Shown here: positions 48,301 through 60,236 of the stretch, one piece after another
How positions within the stretch are numbered: position 1 is the stretch's first letter
Layout: each line of letters begins with the position of its first letter
NCBI GenBank assembly: GCA_035772785.1
Contig: JAOCPU010000072.1
Span: 62,001 to 126,000 of the forward strand
From: Phlebiopsis flavidoalba
Taxonomy: Eukaryota > Basidiomycota > Agaricomycetes > Polyporales > Phanerochaetaceae
Reading direction: 5' to 3'
Length of the DNA stretch: 64,000 nucleotides
Translations under genes and position numbers: made by a program
The notes under the pieces: generated by a model
Database searches by the model: none
The model's input: only the letters and a program-made list of their open reading frames with translations
What the model was told of the DNA's origin: nothing

Positions 48301-49354
48301 AGAATGACCCGAACGTTGAATGGGAGTCGCGACGGGTAGGTTCCATTCGGACCACAATGTTGAGAGCCTTTGGAATTCAAGTCAAGCGAGATATGCGCCT
48401 CTGATTCATAGTACATAGACCGTAATTGCGGTCAGGATCTCGTTATCATGTGATTGTTTGCCCTCCAGATACCGCTGCAGAACCCTGATTATATCCAACG
48501 TGCATGTCAATACGTCATTTCACAGACGAAAGCATCGCGTAAGTGTACGAATACAGGGTTAATCTGAGCGAGCAACTCCGGTTACTGGTAACCTTCACTA
48601 TATCTCGGTTCTGATGGACCGATACACCTGGACCAGAGGCGAGGGTCTCGCGCCGTTGGCACATCAAACTGCGGAGTTTAACTGTGAGGGGTATGAATAC
48701 AATTTCAATCAAACAGGGATTGGACATACTGTTTTGTTTCCCGCCGGGGAGCGGGAGCTTCATAGTAGAATACATGTTCTTGCGACCATCATACAAACGA
48801 GCAGCGCGGGGTAAAGATTTGTGGAGCGATCCTTGTTCCTGCAGCCTTTGGATAGTGTCCATGTTTGCCTTAATTGGTCGCTTCTGTTCTGCGTCGCTGC
48901 CCATCGCTAGTGTCAAGAGTCAACGATTGAACATCAATGTAACGTCGCGTATAACGCACCAACTACACATTGTGAATCAGCGACACGACTAGTACCATGT
49001 CACTATAGGCTGAGCTCAAAGACCTACCATCGTAATGAATGATGACTTGATCCGGTATTGTGCATGGGTGTGGGAAGTGGTTGGTGGTGCGACGTCTATA
49101 GCGGTCCCGGCGGTGCCGTAACCCCTAACGGCGCACACCCACCGTGTGAATTGTGGCCTCCGCAGGAGCAACCCTGTTGATATGCTGCTCACGGCTGTGA
49201 GATCGCGGGGCTACCGCGACCACGACCCACGAGCGGTAACAGCACCGCGTCCACGTCCACGTCCACCGCCTCCACCCCACGTCCACAGTGTGGTAGCGCC
49301 CCGCGGCCGCTACCTCGTCCGCCACGACTACTTTGCTTGCTGGTCTCGCTTCAT
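45364..49354 (-). CDS. AGO: Argonaute (RNA-silencing slicer)
   Basis: It binds small RNAs and guides silencing; cytoplasmic. The N-terminus, from ~49354, is an RGG-type tract ([24 protein letters not shown]). The N domain has [14 protein letters not shown] and [12 protein letters not shown] (~48850-48750). L1: [35 protein letters not shown] and [15 protein letters not shown] (~48270-48050). [35 protein letters not shown] and [20 protein letters not shown] (~47990-47700). [23 protein letters not shown] (~47320), [17 protein letters not shown] and [16 protein letters not shown] (~46980). [38 protein letters not shown] with an intron (~46500-46550) inside the first catalytic-Asp motif, [20 protein letters not shown] (~46200), [20 protein letters not shown] (Tyr split by an intron, ~45545) and the end [12 protein letters not shown] 45364-45366. 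All domains are present in order despite many frame breaks. Confidence 0.93.
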
Positions 49355-49589
49355 AGTTTTCTTCTTGCCGATTGAAGATAGTAACACAAAGAATGGAGTA
49401 GCTGATTGCTGGGCGAGAGAGACGACGGGAATGGAGTGACCGACTTTTATAGGCTCCCTGTTGCAAAGATGAGGCCGGATTAGCCCAGTCAACGGACCCG
49501 AACACGAAATCGGTATGGTGCCGCAGATTCGATTCCCAACTGCGGATGTATTTTTTCAATCGCCATATGTGAACTTGGCTCTCAAAATC

Positions 49590-49600
49590 GGGGGGGGGGG
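49590..49600. repeat. G11 homopolymer
   Basis: A run of eleven G in the upstream flank of Argonaute. Confidence 0.85.
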
Positions 49601-52324
49601 CGGAGGTTCGAAACGGTGGGAACGTGGAAGAGAGTGGTTGAGGAGAGAGCGACTACACCACAGGCCTGTATCAAAGCGCCCATATCCTCAGCACTTGACT
49701 CCAGAACCGAATCCGCAATCCCACTCTTCATCGATTTATCTATCACATGGCTTTAGGCATCTGGTGTTTATGCCCACATGAGTAAAAATGAATAGAGAAC
49801 ACAGAAGTGAAGCGGCTTTACTATCCTAAGCGTCCGCAGCCCGTAGTCAGCCTTCGATAGAGGATCCTTTGCCCCACGCAGAGCCCACAACGAGGGCCTG
49901 AAAAGGATTCGGCGAGTTTCCACACACACTGGTCTCTACACCTGTGCGTGGCGAATAGGCTTTCAAACCTTGTGTATGGCTGACCATCCGGAGGCCCTGG
50001 ACCACAGCTCTTCATTAAGCCCTTGCCCGCAGCCGGTGCGGTCCGGACCCCACACACTAATACTTAATGAAAGCATATATCTCTTCATTGACTTTAAGCG
50101 CGGTATGGGGGATGTAAAAAAAAAATCACTACGTAAATCTGCATACCTGAGATGAATACGGCGTAGGGCGGTAACCTCGGTCCACCTGAGAATGATTATG
50201 TGGACAGACGTGTGATCTCGCGATCGATAGCAATAGCGGGACAGCCGCTTCGCAACATCCATACGGCCTGATGCGTGGGCGGATGACGAAGGTGGGCCCG
50301 TCGGCTGGGTCTAACTATCCCACACCGGTTGTACGACAACCAGGAACACGGAGGTTCCCAAACCCGCAGCATTTGGCCCCGGCAAATGGTCTAAAACAAG
50401 GGAGCATGAAGCACGAAGCTTCTATGGTAGCACACCAACTGAAAACCGCCACCTGATTTTCCCTGGGGTTATCTTGGCTGTAAAAAACGCCATTCCTCAA
50501 GTATCACGTAACTATTTTGGTTCTTACAATTACGTAAGCCTCCAACCATATGTACCCTAAAAATTTAAATGGTCACATGCCTTCTGGATCACAAGATTAC
50601 AAGATCGGCCCGGAGTAAGAACTCAACACTTTGTGGGCAACGCCTGGGACTCTATGATACCCTGGGATATACTCCCGTCCCAGGTCCGGTCCTCTGAAGA
50701 ACCTTTTTCCTTGCCAACCTGTAAATGTCCGCGGCAGTAATGTTTTTCCGTATTGACACGGTTGGCGATATACGGTGAACCCGTTTTTAACGCCTATCGA
50801 ATACTATGTAAAGCATATTCATTTTTTTCCGTCGCAAGGCAAAAATCTAACGTAAAACCTTAGTACACTGCTTTGAAAAAAGGCTATTCCCTTCTGGAAA
50901 ACGCGGCCTATTGTCCCGAGCCATCGGCCAGCCTCAAAATGCAGCCCCCCTCCATATAGAAGTCCGGGTTGCAGAATACGAGCTTCAACCGGAAACATGG
51001 CGTGCTGGTTGATACCGGCCCCACCAATAATTCCACCTGACTGGAGAACTGTCACAGAACTATTTGGGTTTGGTGTCCACAATGCCCATGTTTACGCGGA
51101 TCATGGAAGACAAAGACAGCCTGGATTGGGCGTGTTTTGGGAGAAGTCTATCTACAGGTCTGGATGAGGTGATTTCGGAAACGAGTCATGGTTGAAAGCG
51201 AGAAAGAATTACTTTTGCAGCATGCAAGCCTTCGATCCCCTGTGTGAGGTCATAAAAGGGCCACCCTAACTCTGAGAAGCGAATGAAATACTCGAGTTGA
51301 TCAAATTAATTTTTCGATACAACGTGGAGGTGCATACGTTTGGATTTTTCCAGACTTTGACATCACTCAGTAGGGGTGTGTATTGCGCGTTTGAACCCGT
51401 AGCTGGCAGAGCGCCGCTTAGCAACACACCGCATAGTAGCACAGGTAAGACCACTTACCTATCTTCAGTCCACCTTTCTCACAGGTCGTCATTGAGAATC
51501 CCTCCCAGGACCCAGGACGGGGGACCGTCCCCCTGGCAATACTTCTTCTGCGGACCGTCCTACCAATAATAGTCAGTGTGCAGTTGGCACGTAATCTGGG
51601 GCTGATCCTTTGATCTGGAGAACCAAGCGGTCTTTCACATTGTATGAGCGCTCAAGTATAGACAATGGGGCGAACCGCAAACTTCCGAAGTCCCAATTTC
51701 CTTTGGATTATCTTTTTTACAACGTTCCGCCTCGCCTATACCACCGCCGTGGTGAGCTGGAGACGCGATAGAGCTTTATACTAATTTGTGCGATGGACTG
51801 GGCCAACCAGAATGTAAGGAATCTTCCGTGAGCACACCTAAATATGTATGAGGTGGTAGTAAATTCGACTGAGGTGGCTTACGTTCTTGAGCGGGTTGTC
51901 GCCTTCAAGAATTGTCAGAGCGTCCGCTTAGCAGCAGGTATTGCACAGTTGAGCCACGAAAATTAAAACACCATTCCTGAATCACGAAAGTGGTGCGTTA
52001 GTACTGTGGTGTAACCGTAGCGGAAATGGTGTAAATATTTTTAGAGAGATATTACTTACTATGTCGAATGCGAAAGCTAACGGAAACATCTCTTGATCGT
52101 CGCCCCCAGGTTTACCTATCTCGGATTCCGTTAGCAATGATATAAACACTATATTCCGGAGAGCATGCGTGCTTGGCCAGCTGGATCCTATCTTTCTCAA
52201 CCCTGAAAAATTGTTTTATTGTGTGGAGCTCCCGTACATGCAAACCAATGCGTCCTAGCCTCAAAGCTGGTTGACCGGAGCGCATCATGTCGTTCGATCG
52301 CGTCCGGGAAGCCCTGGCCACAAA

Positions 52325-52395
52325 AAGGCAATGATGAGCTTTGGATCCTAACAACGCCAAACAGAGGCGGTTTAGCGAGGTCGCCGAAGTCGGTC
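52325..52395 (+). repeat. Dispersed motif, copy 1
   Basis: AAAGGCAA..GCTTTGGATCCTAACAA then CGCCAAACAGAGG..GCGAGGTCGCC. It matches the stretch at 59415-59486 with small gaps. It lies about 140-210 bases upstream of the BTB gene. Confidence 0.45.
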
Positions 52396-52534
52396 GCTTG
52401 TTTCTCTACTTCTTGTTTCTCGCTGTTCTGTTTCTACAATACCCAAAGCTCAGCCTTCAAACCGTGGTCTTAGTCTTTATTATCTCTGAGTGATCATCAA
52501 CTATGAAACTAAATATTCTACCTAGGTCATAGCC

Positions 52535-53816
52535 ATGAGTACTTTAGGACACCTATCTGAGAACCTGCCGTATCACTTCTCGGGACAAACCTCGACAACG
52601 CAGCAATCGTTGCATTCGACGACACCCGAGCCCTCTATTTTCCTCATCGGGGATGTATGGGCTTTTCGCTTAACAAAACAAAATGCGAAGCATGCGCACG
52701 AGGATTATGTTTCTGTGTCCACAAAGCTATGCCTCGCACACTACTCGCCTGTGTTTTGCCGACATGATTTGCTCTACCTACCAAGGCCGAGCCAGAACGA
52801 GACATTTGAAGGCCTTTCCCTTATTTTTTTTTAGTAGTACGCCTTCATGATGAATACGAAGATGCCGGACGAGAGCTTTCTTTCGTGGACTCTACGGTCC
52901 TCGGGTACGTCGGTGTCTGGGGTACTACTCGTCTATGTGAATCCATGAAGAAAACCTCAGGGTGCCCCACTCAAACGGCTCGATCCCGATAACCCCTTCG
53001 TTCTGGTGAGAGGCGTGCCCCTCAAGATTTCCACCAAATATCAAGTAGAGCGTCATCCAGTCTCGTATCATACAACACCTCGAAGACGACTGGCGACCTC
53101 TCCACTGGCTTGCGCTCCGCCGCCTCCGACGATGGAAAATCACTGTACAGCGATAGAGTCCTCGCCACCGCGAATACTTGAGTTCCAGAGGGTGAATTCA
53201 CTCTGCAGACATAAAATTGATATCCGCAACCAGCTATTCATGCTTATTGCGCTCTTTGCTCGGGAATTTGGACATATCTTGTCTATTCAATGCTATGCTG
53301 CCTAATCTCCAAGCATCGCTCCTTATGCCGGAGACCAGACCTTGGACGGGACGAACATCCGATCTAGAAAGAAAATCTACCCTCGGTCGCAATATCCCCG
53401 CTGCTCGTTGGCTCGTCCCTGACCTTCACGCCAAATTGACCATGTGTGTACGGTACTCGCAACAAATCGGCCCGCCCTCTACGGCGCGTCATAGCTGTCC
53501 AACCGCATGCTCATCGCGCATTTAATAGGTCAGACCCGGGTCTGCCGCACGATATGCTAGTACGAAAACAACCCCCCCCCCCCCCCCCGATTGATGCACT
53601 ATTGTCTTGCCAACCAAATCATCGAGAATATACGACACACAACGAGTTGCACTTGCGGACGCGGTCTACTCATGTTTCCTGGCACTGGCGTGCAGAGGAA
53701 GCGACCGAGAAGCCCGTAATCCCATCCGAATTTTAAATGACTATGACGAGGATGCCCAGACGGAAGTTGGAAGTTGTGAAACGCATCCTGACCTCGAATT
53801 GTTCCGTCGGCGATAG
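52535..53816 (+). CDS. BTB/POZ-domain protein
   Basis: Probably a Cullin-3 adaptor or other BTB scaffold. The start MSTLGHLSENLPYHFSGQ opens a frame to 52834. Across neighbouring frames it carries the BTB core: FCVHKAM..(52710), LAHYSPVFCRHDLLYLPRPS and NETFEGLSLI (52730-52820; family F+VHKxxLAxxSPVFxDMLxLPQP then E.EGxPVVxLxD). RLHDEYEDAG, VPLKISTKYQVER (~53010, family LGTKYQ) and the C-terminal region with EFGHILSIQ/LLGNLDISCLFNAMLPNL and KENLPSVAISPLLVGS (~53220-53420) follow, the usual tail of Agaricomycete BTB proteins. It is broken by several frame changes and a C17 run at 53572-53588. The end at 53816 is approximate. Confidence 0.68.
53572..53588. repeat. C17 homopolymer
   Basis: Seventeen consecutive C inside the 3' part of the BTB locus. 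It may be an intronic or UTR tract, or an inflated homopolymer. Confidence 0.9.
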
Positions 53817-54449
53817 CGTTTGCCTACCGGAGGATTAAGAAGATTCTGGGATGGACGTAGACCCATAGAGATATTTAGTCATTGTGCTAGATGTGAGTAA
53901 GTCATAGTAAGTGAGACGTATGCCAGGATTAATATAAACTATGGCCTCGTCTCGATTAGAATGAAAATGATTCTGTGCCCTTCAGATCGGCATTTGAATC
54001 CACGAGGTCGTTTTATGTACCCAGAGATACCCCCTCTGAGAATATGGACACGTGGTCACTGATGAAAAACCACCCGCGCGCTATCAACGACAATGCGCTC
54101 TTTGAAGCGAGGAGTGCACGCTACATATGAGTATACCTAAAACTACAAATATCCACACGTCTTGGATCGAATTTTTTACATTGAATTTCGGCGGTGCTGC
54201 CCATCGATCAACGAAACTACGTAAAAAGGGTTTTCCAGCTGGCCTAGTCCCCGCTCGGCACAGTTTCATCTAACCCATCCATTCGCTCGTGTAGATAAGC
54301 TTGATAAATCTTCGCTCAAAAACTTTTGTCTTTTTACATGTAGGAAGCCCTACTGTCGCTAGTGGTGTTTTATGAACGAACGCCTCGGGGGCGTCTGTGA
54401 CGGTTAGCAGGAATAACGAGATGGGCACCACACCCGCTGGGTGTCGTCC
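53817..54449. other. Intergenic (convergent 3' ends)
   Basis: The 3' flanks of the BTB gene (+) and the EF-hand/ZZ gene (-) face each other. No coding signal is recognised. Confidence 0.45.
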
Positions 54450-57400
54450 TAGGGGTAAATCTCGTTAAAAGAGACCACGGGTTTGTTATATACATTCCGC
54501 AATGTTTGGTTGCTAATCGGCAGCGACGAACTACGAAGGAGCTGCATAATATGAGGTGAATAAAGCTCTGGATAATCAGACCCACGCCCACTTTCATACT
54601 CGGAGAGCGAGACCAGAACGACTCTCCCACGATGAGTTCTCCGATTACAAAACGCAAAGGAGGGCTGCTGGGACCGCAGCAAAGCGAACACCGAAAACGG
54701 GTGCTCAACGCATCAGGGAGAAACCCCCATCGTCGGCGGGACTCTTTCCGTTGATGGTCGCCTATTAATCTCGGGAGCGCTATCCGGCAAAAAGACAGAA
54801 CAAATTTCGTATCGATGGAAACGGATCACCGCAACTTATGCATCAAAATGATGGAAGGAGTTGTGATCCGGACAGACGTTGAATGGGCCCGCCGCGTGCA
54901 CACAAGACGAGCAGAAGTTGGCCGTCGTGTTGATCAAGTCTTTTGTACGAGAGCATTCTACACACGAGATTTCGCCCTCCGAATAGATAGCATGTCCTCC
55001 TGCAGTGATCGCAGGCAATTGTTCTGCATTGTAGTTACTATATATATATACTTAAAGTGACGGGATTTAGGTGAGGATCGTGACTCACTTATGGAATGAG
55101 TGCTAAGACAACGTACACTCGTAGTAGTGCCCAGCGCGATGAATTCCCAGTACAGGGCAAAAGATATCGCGGCGGTTCACTGTTCTGAGGATGTGACGCC
55201 AGGTTTCGGCGTTATGGTCGTCCAGGTTGTTATTCTTCCACTTTAAGGCCAACTCGAGGAACTGACTCCGACGCTCTCGCCAGTGCCGTATGAAGTTGGT
55301 TTGGAGACGCTGCTGTTCCAATCGTCGGCGATGGAGAGTTGTCTTGATTGCCCATCTCCACCGTGAACGAGCTGGGGTACGCTCCAATTTCTTGCTCGGA
55401 AGGTCGGAACAAGGTCAATGTCGGGAGGAACCCGCGCAGAACGGTGGAAGTGTTCTAGCTTACTGACCCATGGTCCAAGACCGGCAAGCTCGTTGTCGGA
55501 ATCGTCAGCCATAAACCGCCCATCGAATTATCATGTCGACTACCGTCTTGCGTACCCGCGAGACATGGTTACAAATCCTGCCCATGAAGGACTTCGCATA
55601 TCTCATAGTCGGGCAAACCTGATCGGCAGACGTGTCCAAAGTTGACGAAATACGCCGTCTACCCCAACTGTGGTCAACCTCGAAACGTCCGAGAACATTA
55701 GTACGGATATGCTCAAAATCTCGACCTATCTCCATACAATCCAATGAGCGGGGTGACCGTGAAGTGAGTGGCCACAGATGGTCGTAGTCTGTCAAAGGGA
55801 GCTGAAAGTCGTGTTGGTTCGCCCACTGACGTAGTTAACCATCGTCCCATTGGTCAGAAGATTGGGGCAGTCCGAACGTGCAGCGTTTCCTCTGGAAGAC
55901 GATCAATTTTTCCAAGTGTCATCGATTTGATACCCTAGGCTGGCCGTCAGTGTTCCCCACGAACACGGTGTGTCCACAACCGTCTGTAATCTGGGGTGTG
56001 CGATGGTTTGTTGGATAAGCTATCGTAGATGAAGCCTGAAACTCATGGGGCAGCCGCCGACCTCGGGATCGTGCATAGTGGGCCCGGATCAGGCATGGGC
56101 GACTAGTATTCTGGGAAAGAGTGGATGGAGTTTTCGTGACTCTTAGAAAAGTAGGAGTAGTCTCTAAATACCGTTTTGATTACGAGCATGAAGGGGACTC
56201 AAACATTCTTCTCAATATATTCCTCATGATCATCGTCCTCGTGGGCAGATTGTAGATTTAACAATCCCTGACGTAGTCCCCGCCCCCCCTCCCCAAATGC
56301 GCCGTCGCTGAGGCACTGTTCCTTCTGTATGTAGTGTGTAAATAGACACATACATCCCGGTAATGAGAAAGCATGTTTTATAGACCGTGCTGAAAAATTG
56401 CAGCGCGCGTTACACAAAGACCATCTGCAAAATTCATCTCGCTGCTGGGACGATTAGGATCCAGTATGTATATCGCAGTTTTAGTGCATACCGAGGCGAT
56501 ACGCTTTAGATTAACTGGCCGTCCTATTCACCCTGTGTGCGGCTGGGCACATACCCTTCAGCATATCGACACAGTCTTCTTAACCACGTCGCGACGGCGC
56601 GCGATCATAACTGAGTGGACTTAAATACACTTGGAGCTCCAGTGCGTGTATAATCTCTTGCGGACGCATATTGAACAATGTCTAGGACACGCCCGCAGTA
56701 AATAAACATAGAAGTGACATGATATACTGTGAATTAAGTGTTAACCTCCGTGGAACATGAGTGTGTGTATCACATACTTTTTCTGGCTGCAAATCCCCGA
56801 TAACGAGGTCTAGCGAGGTCTGATCGTCGATATTGAAGGCTACTGCTTTCCAGTGTTTCTGTTTCACAGTTTCTTCGCACTCGTTGAGGTACGGCCTAAA
56901 AGCGGTTGAAAAGCCGATTATGGTCCGCAATCAATTTCATCCATGGCTGTAGGGTGTCATGCAGGCCGTCAGAGAATAGTATCAATAAAACGTATGGGCA
57001 CCCGACTCCCAAAACTCATCAACAATCTGCGGTTTGCTGGGAGTATGTTTCGAGATGCGTTTCCTATCTTGTCTAGCAGGCGAAATGATTCGTCGATAAT
57101 ACCAGTTCACGGCCAATTCGACCCCTATATCTGCGTGTCAAAGATTTAATTGTTAACGAACAGTCCTTTAAGGGTATGTACCGATAGTCGAGTAATCAAT
57201 CCAGTGCGCCAACCTGCGGAATCATGCTTGAGCGGGCTATGGATAGCAGGGACTTGATGAAAAGGTTTTGCTTACGACCACTCCTTCGGCCTTGCTGCGG
57301 TAAAATGTTAATTTCTTCGATAGTGACAAAGGAGAAACATCATCGTCAATAGCTTCTATTAGCTGCTGCACCCGAAAGATATTGATAAATTGTAAGGACC

Positions 57401-59136
57401 AAGCGTCTTTGACTACGCTTGCACTTCGTGAGCGATGAGCGTTCAGGGTGACGCGCTGTAGGCGCAGAAAGCTCCGATGGCACGGTAGTAGGAACGGTGG
57501 GTTTGTGCATCGTGTGGTTCATGAGTGTCGTGGATATGAGTGGGCGTGCGCAGTGTTGCCAGCAGTGTGTTGGTGGCATAGGTGAGCTGGGAGAAGTAGT
57601 CGTGTAGAGCCATAACGAGATATCGTGCCTTAACGCTAGCTTTCCATCCCTGTACGAAGGAGCGTCAATAGAAAAAATGCGTAGAGCAGTGGCCGGGGAC
57701 GTGCGTTCTGGGTCCATACATGGTAAACGTCCTGCGTCTTTTCAGCCACAGAGAAGCTTTAATGATACTTGTCTAGCACTCACGCAGTCAATGATACGCC
57801 CGTGAGGACCACTTCGCATTGCTCGAATGACTTCATCTACGGTGCGGTCGCTCTCCCTGCGAACGATATCTTCGACTCTCTCCAGCTCGGCGAGGATCAA
57901 ATTGAATTTCTTGTTAAAAGCGCGAGAGTTTTCCTGAATGATGACCTCAATGTCCTTTCTGATTTCCAGCTGGAATTCGTCGATGGTGGGACCATCAGGT
58001 CTGCGTCAGTTTCGCTGTCTTCATCATCTCCCTCCGAGTCTCTCGACGACATCTTGAGGAGTTGGTGTGCCACCGTCTCGTCTCCCATGACTGCTTCTAT
58101 TCCACCGTGCTTCGTGATGAATTTGTTCATGTCACGTTCTTCGGGAGAGAGCAAGTGTTTGAATGCGAGTCCGATGACAGAGACCATTTGTTTGATTTCG
58201 ACGACATCAGCAGAAACCGTGTTGATCGTGGTGCCAATGTATATTTGGAGGTCGAACTCGATACCGGCTTTGTGCCTTTCGAAGGTGTCGGCGAGCCGGG
58301 TGAATTTGGCTTCCCACTTCGGACTGGTGACAAATTTAACTGAACGAGTAAATAAGTCCACGGTATCATGGCCAGTTCATTCAGCTTACCCGCTAGATTT
58401 CGATTATTGTAATTATTACAAAGCTCTCCGCAATTTTTCATACATGTGATAATGCCGGAGTCCTTGTCTTCCATCCGTTTGCGAAGGCGGCCTTCCGCAG
58501 TCTGGCCCTCGACTTCTCGCTTGGCGTCTGCAATATTGAGGAGACTGGATGGTCTATTAAGATACGCAAGTTGAGGCAGAGAGAAATGCACTTGCAGCTT
58601 CATGGTCGACATCATGTCGCACATGGTGACGTAGAGTGCGATGACCTTTTGATCATTTGCGCGCCGAGTCAACTCGAGGTTTAGAACGCCCTTGAAAACC
58701 TCGACCCCAACTTGTATACAAGGTTTTAGCCGCGAAGAGCGCGTCAAACATTCTGGTGAGTGTGCATACCTTGAAGCCATGGGTGTAAGCCGGCCAATTT
58801 ATCCATGAGCGATTTCACGAGTTCGCAGTTATCCATGAAGTTACTGATCTGATCTTTCACAAGATCCAAAGTCACCTCCGATGTGTTCTGCAAAAATTGG
58901 AGGTAAGGATCGTCCGCAAGGTCCTGGATATTATCCTCTACCCGAGACCGCGAGTTAGCTTAGCTTGAAAAGAAAGATACAAGTTTACCCAGAGTATCGA
59001 TCCGTTGCTCTGCACGTGGCTCTTCAGGTGGCTTAGACTGTCGCACGGCTTGCTCCGCCGTAGAAACGTCGCTTTGGAGAGTTGTGTCGTTGGGAGAATG
59101 GTCATGCTTTCGACGACGGAACCTGGAGAGGAGCAT
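54450..59136 (-). CDS. Large EF-hand / ZZ-zinc-finger protein, Agaricomycete-specific family
   Basis: Function unknown. The start at 59136 gives MLLSRFRRRKHDHSPND, and a 51-nt intron (58938-58988) joins DTLG to DNIQDLADDPYLQFLQNTSE. A helical N-terminal domain follows: LVKSLMDKLAGLHPWLQ, VGVEVFKGVLNLELTRRAND (~58690), KVIALYVTMCDMMSTM, ADAKREVEGQTAEGRLRKRM (~58530), KFVTSPKWEAKFTRLADTFE (~58340), SPEERDMNKFITKHGGIEAV (~58140) and LAELERVEDIVRRESDRTVD (~57890). Then GWKASVKARYLVMALHDYFS (~57640) and an EF-hand-like IEAIDDDVSPLSLS (~57350), FRPYLNECEETVKQKHWKAV (~56890), FLELALKWKNNNLDDHNAET (~55260) and a Cys/His ZZ-type module CVECSRTKDLINTTANFCSS then CVHAAGPFNVCPDHNSFHHF (~54955-54840). The 3' limit is uncertain, and two adjacent genes cannot be excluded. 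Confidence 0.68.
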
Positions 59137-59414
59137 TGTCGGATGTGATGTGAAGGTGAGGTCTTCCTGGGTAGAGCGGCACACTTATAGGTGCTTGAAG
59201 TCATTCAGTCGGTTCCCCTGGTTTCGCACGAAGGTCATCAGTAAATACTCCTCACGGACTCCCGCGTGTTGGTGTGAACATACCAGCGCTAGACGGTGGA
59301 GTGCTGTCTGCGGGACCCACCTGGAACCGCTTTCACTTCCATCTGTCCGCTCAACTAGTACTAGTGGGGGAGATCTCTCCTTCAAATGACGTGTGTCGAG
59401 TACTTGATGATAAA

Positions 59415-59486
59415 GGCAAGCCTAGAATAGCAGTCGGTGGCTTTTGATCCTAACAAGACCAAACAATGAAGGAAAGCGGTCGCCTT
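59415..59486 (+). repeat. Dispersed motif, copy 2
   Basis: AAAGGCAAGCC..GGCTTTTGATCCTAACAAGACCAAACA..AAAGCGGTCGCC, the partner of 52325-52395. It lies about 280 bases upstream of the EF-hand/ZZ start, in the opposite orientation to that gene. Confidence 0.45.
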
Positions 59487-59633
59487 AGTCCACAGTGAGC
59501 GTGTTAGTTTCCCGCTAGTGGTTTCACGATGTGAAATGAGTGTTATACGTGTACATTGTCGAAGACTGACGAGTGACTCACCCCCCAGGCCCCAGGCTAG
59601 TTCACCTAGTATCGAACGGACTAGATAGACCCC

Positions 59634-59933
59634 TCAAACGGCCTGATGTTGACATGCCACATGTGTTTGTAAATTCGCTGCCAGGAAGCCCGCGGAAATA
59701 TTTAATGAAACGCACACACACGATGAGTATGACTGCACAATCATCGCCCTTCCATTCGAAAACACGCTATGCCGCGTGAAGGACTGATGAAGATTGGAAA
59801 TAATCCTCTCGATTTCTTGGACGTTACTTTCCAATGGGCGGATGATAACACCATCTGCGTAGAAGCGTAGCGCGCTATGAACATTCCTGGCGCGTAGTAT
59901 CGTCAGCACACCACACCGAGACAGAACACACAT
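59634..59933 (-). CDS. Hypothetical fragment
   Basis: A 99-codon minus frame with protein-like composition (ARNVHSALRFYADGVIIRPL, ESNVQEIERIISNLHQSFTR). I cannot assign it. It could be part of one broken gene together with the frame at 60237-60722 on the same strand. Confidence 0.22.
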   Translation of the reverse strand: MCVLSRCGVLTILRARNVHSALRFYADGVIIRPLESNVQEIERIISNLHQSFTRHSVFSNGRAMIVQSYSSCVCVSLNISAGFLAANLQTHVACQHQAV

Positions 59934-60236
59934 ATCAATTGGAAACTAAGGATATCGGTCTGAGGCTCCATGTGAGTACTTGAGTGGTGAATGAAGTAAT
60001 CGTAATGTCGCGATATCTAGTGCGAAGTGTGTCACGATTCGATTATACGGTAGGTGTAGGATAATGGCAGAGTGGACGTCGAAATCAGACATGCCAATGC
60101 TTGCGACCAACGCTTTTGGTTTCCCCGGCTTTTACGTGTCCATATACCCAGCACCTTGTAGCCACATCGTCGTTGACGCATTGTCACATGCCTGCGTAGT
60201 GTGTCAGCGCGACCGCCAGGGATGCAGAGTAATAAC

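Larger units (their letters stand above)
49355..52534. other. Unassigned region between Argonaute and the BTB gene
   Basis: The leftmost part is the Argonaute promoter side. An 11-G run lies at 49590-49600. The longest frames (about 80-100 codons, for example minus 50819-51082 and plus 51297-51569) have no domain I can name. A phrase around 52325-52395 (GATCCTAACAA(C/G)..CCAAACA..GCG..GTCGCC) recurs at 59445-59485 near the start of another gene. Confidence 0.4.

Noticed and set aside
49505..49550. tRNA-like GATTCGATTCCC loop with CCGCAG/CTGCGG stem
   Set aside because: The stem and loop sizes do not fit a T-arm, and no matching D-arm, anticodon arm or acceptor stem is present.
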